64,000 nt of DNA from Eucalyptus grandis (lineage: Eukaryota > Streptophyta > Magnoliopsida > Myrtales > Myrtaceae), in assembly GCF_016545825.1 (NCBI RefSeq), contig NC_052612.1:7750001-7814000 (forward strand), written 5' to 3'. The notes under the pieces are model-generated. The model worked only from the letters and a program-made list of their open reading frames with translations, made no database searches and had not been told where the DNA came from. The number at the start of each line of letters is the position of its first letter. Position 1 is the stretch's first letter. This document shows positions 60,400 through 64,000 of this stretch, piece by piece. The position numbers and the translations under genes were made by a program.

Positions 60400-62400
60400 C
60401 AAGTCTTCATCACTAGTGCAGCATTTTCTACTAGATAAGCATCGTTGATCTCATGATAGCAGTAGAATAAGTTACTTATGGTGATCGAATCTGTCCAAAT
60501 TCCTCATATAATCAACGGTTCTTATGCATTAAAACTCTCAAACATGGGTGATTTTCCTAACATCTCCAAAACCTTAACTTTATTCAATTTTTCTTTTTTG
60601 GCAGAAAGTAACCATTCCCGTTTTCCCTTTTCAAGTAAATAGTACGTTTATATGGGCGAAAATTTTAGTGTGAGATTTGGTGATTTGTCTCTAATGATTT
60701 AGAGTCAATCAAAATCGCTATCAATATTCAGTGCTACGTAATCGCAAAAATTGTGAACCTTTTAGGTTTGGGGATTAATCCAATATGTTCAGACATTCTA
60801 ACATGCATGTACAGACGTGTACTCGATTTAAGGTATGATATATAGAAGTTTCTGGAATTTTCTGTGCATCAAACAAAGAATTTCAGTCTATGATCTGAGC
60901 TTCAGCAAGAGCAACTATCTTATTTTATTAATTTTGTTGGGGGAAAAGACAATGCTGCACACTTTAATGATTGAGATCTTATAAAAATAGAAATAACAAT
61001 AGTTTTTGGGCCTTCTTGCTGAAGTTCAACCCTTGTTCCCGAAGGGTTGCACTTTTTATCCGGGACCTACATGACGATGACACTTTCATTTACTCTTTCC
61101 CCACATGTTTCATCATTCACTCCTTTTGGCTCCTTATTTGTCTATGAGATAGATAAGTAACAAGAAAATGGGGTAGAACATTTCATGGGTAAGCCACATC
61201 GTCATAAAGCTCATTTGCTTCCCACTTCCCTTAAAATTAATTGGACATGTTTCTTTACATTAATTAGCAAAAAAAAAAATCATCTCATGTAATTTGATAT
61301 TACGTTTGTAGAACAATATAAAAATATCCGTGGAGCATGCATGAATCTTTTTTCAACCTATAAATCAAAACTAGAAATTATGCATCAAGTCTCCACCACT
61401 AGTGGAGCCTTTTTATTAGATAAGCATCATTAACATTATCCTAATATCCACAAAACTCTAATTATGCTCCGACTTTTCTATTTGGGAAATGACGCTAATA
61501 ATCCTTAAATTCTAACCTAATGTACAATATAATCTTTGGTTTATAATTTGTTCAACGTGATTCTTGAACTATTCCTAAATGTTCAATCTAGTATTAGTTT
61601 TTAATTTGTTCAATCTAATTCCTCAACTTGTCAGAAAAACAAATATTTATTTCTCCCCTTGTTTGTTGAGGGTATGTTTGAACAAGGAGGGGGGAATTTT
61701 AGGGCGAGATTTTGCGATTTGTGTCTAACAACTAACGATAATCAAAACCAGCAAGTATCAATATTCAGTGCTACATAATCACAAAGTTTGTCATCCCTTT
61801 AGAGTGGGGATTAATCCAATTGGGACACCAATGAAGTGTAGATATCATAACATTCATGCATGAACTTAAACTTGATATAAGGTACGATATATAGAAGTTT
61901 TTAGAAATTTATATTGATATTTAATAAATATCGATATATACTTACTATTTTATTTCATTAATATTGTTTGGTAAAAACAAATTGCACACTTTAATGATTG
62001 AGATTGGACCTCCATTAGTGTCCTCATATGGAAATAGAAATGACAAAACCTTTTGGAACTTCTTGCTGAAGTTCTAAGCCTTGTTCCCAAAGGGATTGCA
62101 CTTTTCAACTATACCACCGCGCGAATGGCGATTTCAGTTATGCTGTTCTTTCCCCCACATGTTTCCTTAGTCACTCCTTTTCTCTTACTATGTTGTCTAT
62201 AAAATTTCTAATACATATATCTATAAGCAATTAGAAATTTTTTTGGGTAGATTGAGATTTCATGATTGAGCCACATCATCATAAAGCTCCATTGCCTCCC
62301 ACTTCCCTTAACATTAATTAATTAAAAAAAAAAATTAATCATTTTCTCCATCTTATACAATGTTTCTAAAGCAATATATCAACATCAATTTGCCTTACTT
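60400..62400. repeat. Tandem ~1.0 kb modules upstream of NAC1 (unit B)
   Basis: Same two-copy arrangement as 9,820-11,830 in unit A, with the ~0.5 kb sub-module at 60,948-61,415 and 61,975-62,390. It lies directly upstream of the intact NAC gene and is retained in both units. Confidence 0.8.
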
Positions 62401-62939
62401 ATTAATCTGGATGTCGAATATTTTCTGCAATACGAAAATTGTTTGGGGTCATTGGAGCATTGGGTATTTGTTTGGATCATGGTATCAACTCTTGATATTT
62501 TGATACCTACAGTTGATGCTTCTCTTGGATTTTGGAGTTAGGGAAGCAAAAAGTTTAGGAAACATATGAAGTGTATTTACTCGTATGATATTTTTGTAAG
62601 AAGGCTAATCCGTCACCGTTACTCTTACGGGACCAATTGAGCCATCTCTACCCTTTAATTTCCCCATGAAATCAAGTAACTTGATTATTTGTTTTCGAAG
62701 GGAAACCAATTTTGCTGTATATTGAACATCGCAACTAAGTGGGGCTTAAATTATATTATTTTGCAAGGATAGGACATCCGCCATTTTCATATTACTTCAC
62801 ACTTTTGGCAACGAAAGCTCATCATCTCGTTTAAAATGGTCAGTTGTGTCAACGCTCGTCAAAATCTTGCTGACATTATATAGTAATCAAGTGCAAGATG
62901 TCAACCGTGAATTTTTTATTTTATTTCTATCGAAATTGG

Positions 62940-64000
62940 TGTCACGCCCCGATCCTCTGGCATGTGCACATCCCTTACCTTGGTTGATTTTTAGAAAGCG
63001 ATATCCCAGGACGTATCGCCGACCCGTTCATTTTAATAAGCACATGCGGAAGTAATTATAAAATCCCCGTACAATAATCCAATGGGATAGAAAAGTAGGA
63101 CCGCAACTCATAGAAACTAGGACATGCCTTTATACATACCGGGCTAATTTTATTTACATCGCCAGCCGATATTTACAAGGTTTAACAAAAGATTGGTTGT
63201 CAAAATTTATTGTTCTAGGACCAACTATTCAGACTCGACTTCTGGACCCTCAGGGTCCACTTGATCCGAGCGAGAAGACGGGTCTTCCACATCACCGTCA
63301 GGTAGGTTTGCTTGTTCCACATCCTTAGCCGCATCAATAACTTCGGCAGGGACATCGAAGCTTAAAAGGGGGCCTATTCTTAAACCGTATGGAGTGGTTC
63401 GGAACCAGGCTCTAAAAAGGTCGGGTACTTCTTGATTGGGGGCCTCTTCTACCCAGACTGAAGTTACCACCAACTCTTATGTCCAAACGCTCCTTGGATC
63501 AGGAAAAGCATAGACCCGATCGGTCGTTCTCATAGGACGACCGTAACGCCCAGGGGGATCTGCCATCTCCGAACCTGAAATGGTTATTCAATAATCAATG
63601 AGACCACGTCTCAGCAAGCTCTACCCCCTAATACCCGATTAGTAAACCAATACACCATCTAGGTTGCCTATGCACAACACAAGTCAGAGGACTTACCTTA
63701 GCCTCAGTTCCAACCTGCAGTTTAAGGTTAAACACAGATATTCAAACAATTCAAGACATACGATCAAGTATTGGTCAATCGACTTAGTCGATTACATGTT
63801 AGTCGGACCATCTCTAGGTTATTCACACTCATACCATAATTTCCCAATGGTGTACTCATTCACCAAATCACATGTGTTTCTCGGGCGTCGTTTTCGCCAA
63901 TGACATACCGATCACCGATACCGTGCGTTCTTTAAGGCACTGTTTTCACCAGTGATATTCTCGATCACCGAACCACGTGTCCTTTCTAGGGCGCCGTTTT
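62940..64000 (-). mobile_element. Partial LTR retroelement, cut by the window end
   Basis: Unit homology stops abruptly at 62,939 and is followed by TGTCACGCCCCGATCC. Its reverse complement ends in CGGGGCGTGACA, a common LTR terminus of plant gypsy elements, so the element probably lies on the - strand with its 3' LTR here. An 82-codon acidic - strand frame (63,225-63,473) is not recognised. The other end, the target duplication and coding domains lie outside the window. Confidence 0.6.

Larger units (their letters stand above)
42409..62939 (+). repeat. Segmental duplication, unit B
   Basis: Direct repeat of 1-12,350. It is the more complete unit: it keeps a full NAC gene at 58,625-59,980 and about 7.9 kb (51,782-59,674) that unit A lacks. 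It has its own damage, including a 13-bp deletion in the RNase H-like frame and about 47 bp missing near 43,772 relative to A. The 42,294-42,408 stretch to its left is presumably part of the same unit, but the matching part of A lies outside the window. Confidence 0.95.

Overview
The window reads as nuclear DNA of a seed plant, most likely a woody eudicot. It is AT-rich, genes have short exons with GT-AG introns, NAC and RING-H2 families are present, a TIR-NBS-LRR (TNL) type leucine-rich-repeat fragment occurs (a class essentially absent from grasses), and there is a deep nest of plant transposable elements. A Myrtaceae-like source is possible but I cannot show it.

Layout. A large direct duplication frames the window. 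Unit A covers at least 1-12,350 and unit B at least 42,409-62,939; about 30 kb of transposons lie between them. Each unit carries, left to right: a three-coding-exon RING-H2 ubiquitin-ligase-like gene on the + strand (A 3,982-5,842; B 46,310-48,163), an RNase H-like (RVT_3) reading frame (A 6,099-6,689; B 48,685-49,310, frameshifted in B), a 9-bp-TSD foldback/Mutator-like element, a NAC gene on the - strand, and NAC-upstream sequence built from repeated ~1 kb modules. In B the NAC gene is complete (58,625-59,980). In A a ~7.9 kb deletion, joined at 9,121-9,124, removed most of it and everything equivalent to B 51,782-59,674, which in B also holds a decayed second NAC gene (53,638-55,375).

The 12.9-42.3 kb core is a stack of nested mobile elements: a foldback element (about 12,950-14,740) with a GC-rich TTA-flanked MITE inside it; the 5' part of a + strand Ty1/copia element (LTR 15,025-16,690, primer site, gag remnant) carrying a SINE with a perfect 13-bp duplication; and a - strand Ty1/copia element (about 17,710-42,293) whose reverse transcriptase was split by a very large Ty3/gypsy Tat-lineage element (18,778-37,476, - strand). 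A ~1 kb hAT-like element and a 374-bp Mutator-like MITE also sit in the copia element. A further LTR element begins at 62,940, interrupts unit B and runs off the window.

The most unusual object is the gypsy element. Its LTRs are at least 4.5 kb, perhaps about 6.5 kb on the left. They carry a fragment of a TNL resistance-gene LRR region in both copies, plus three successive tandem-repeat arrays on the left side. The right LTR shows a local cluster of CpG sites changed to CTG, CAG or TG. The element has gag, RT, two RNase H domains and integrase, but no protease and several frameshifts, so it looks non-autonomous although its LTRs are very similar.

No prokaryotic features, CRISPR arrays, rRNA or functional tRNA genes were seen. 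All gene models are read by eye from splice signals and family motifs; no transcripts or database searches were available.
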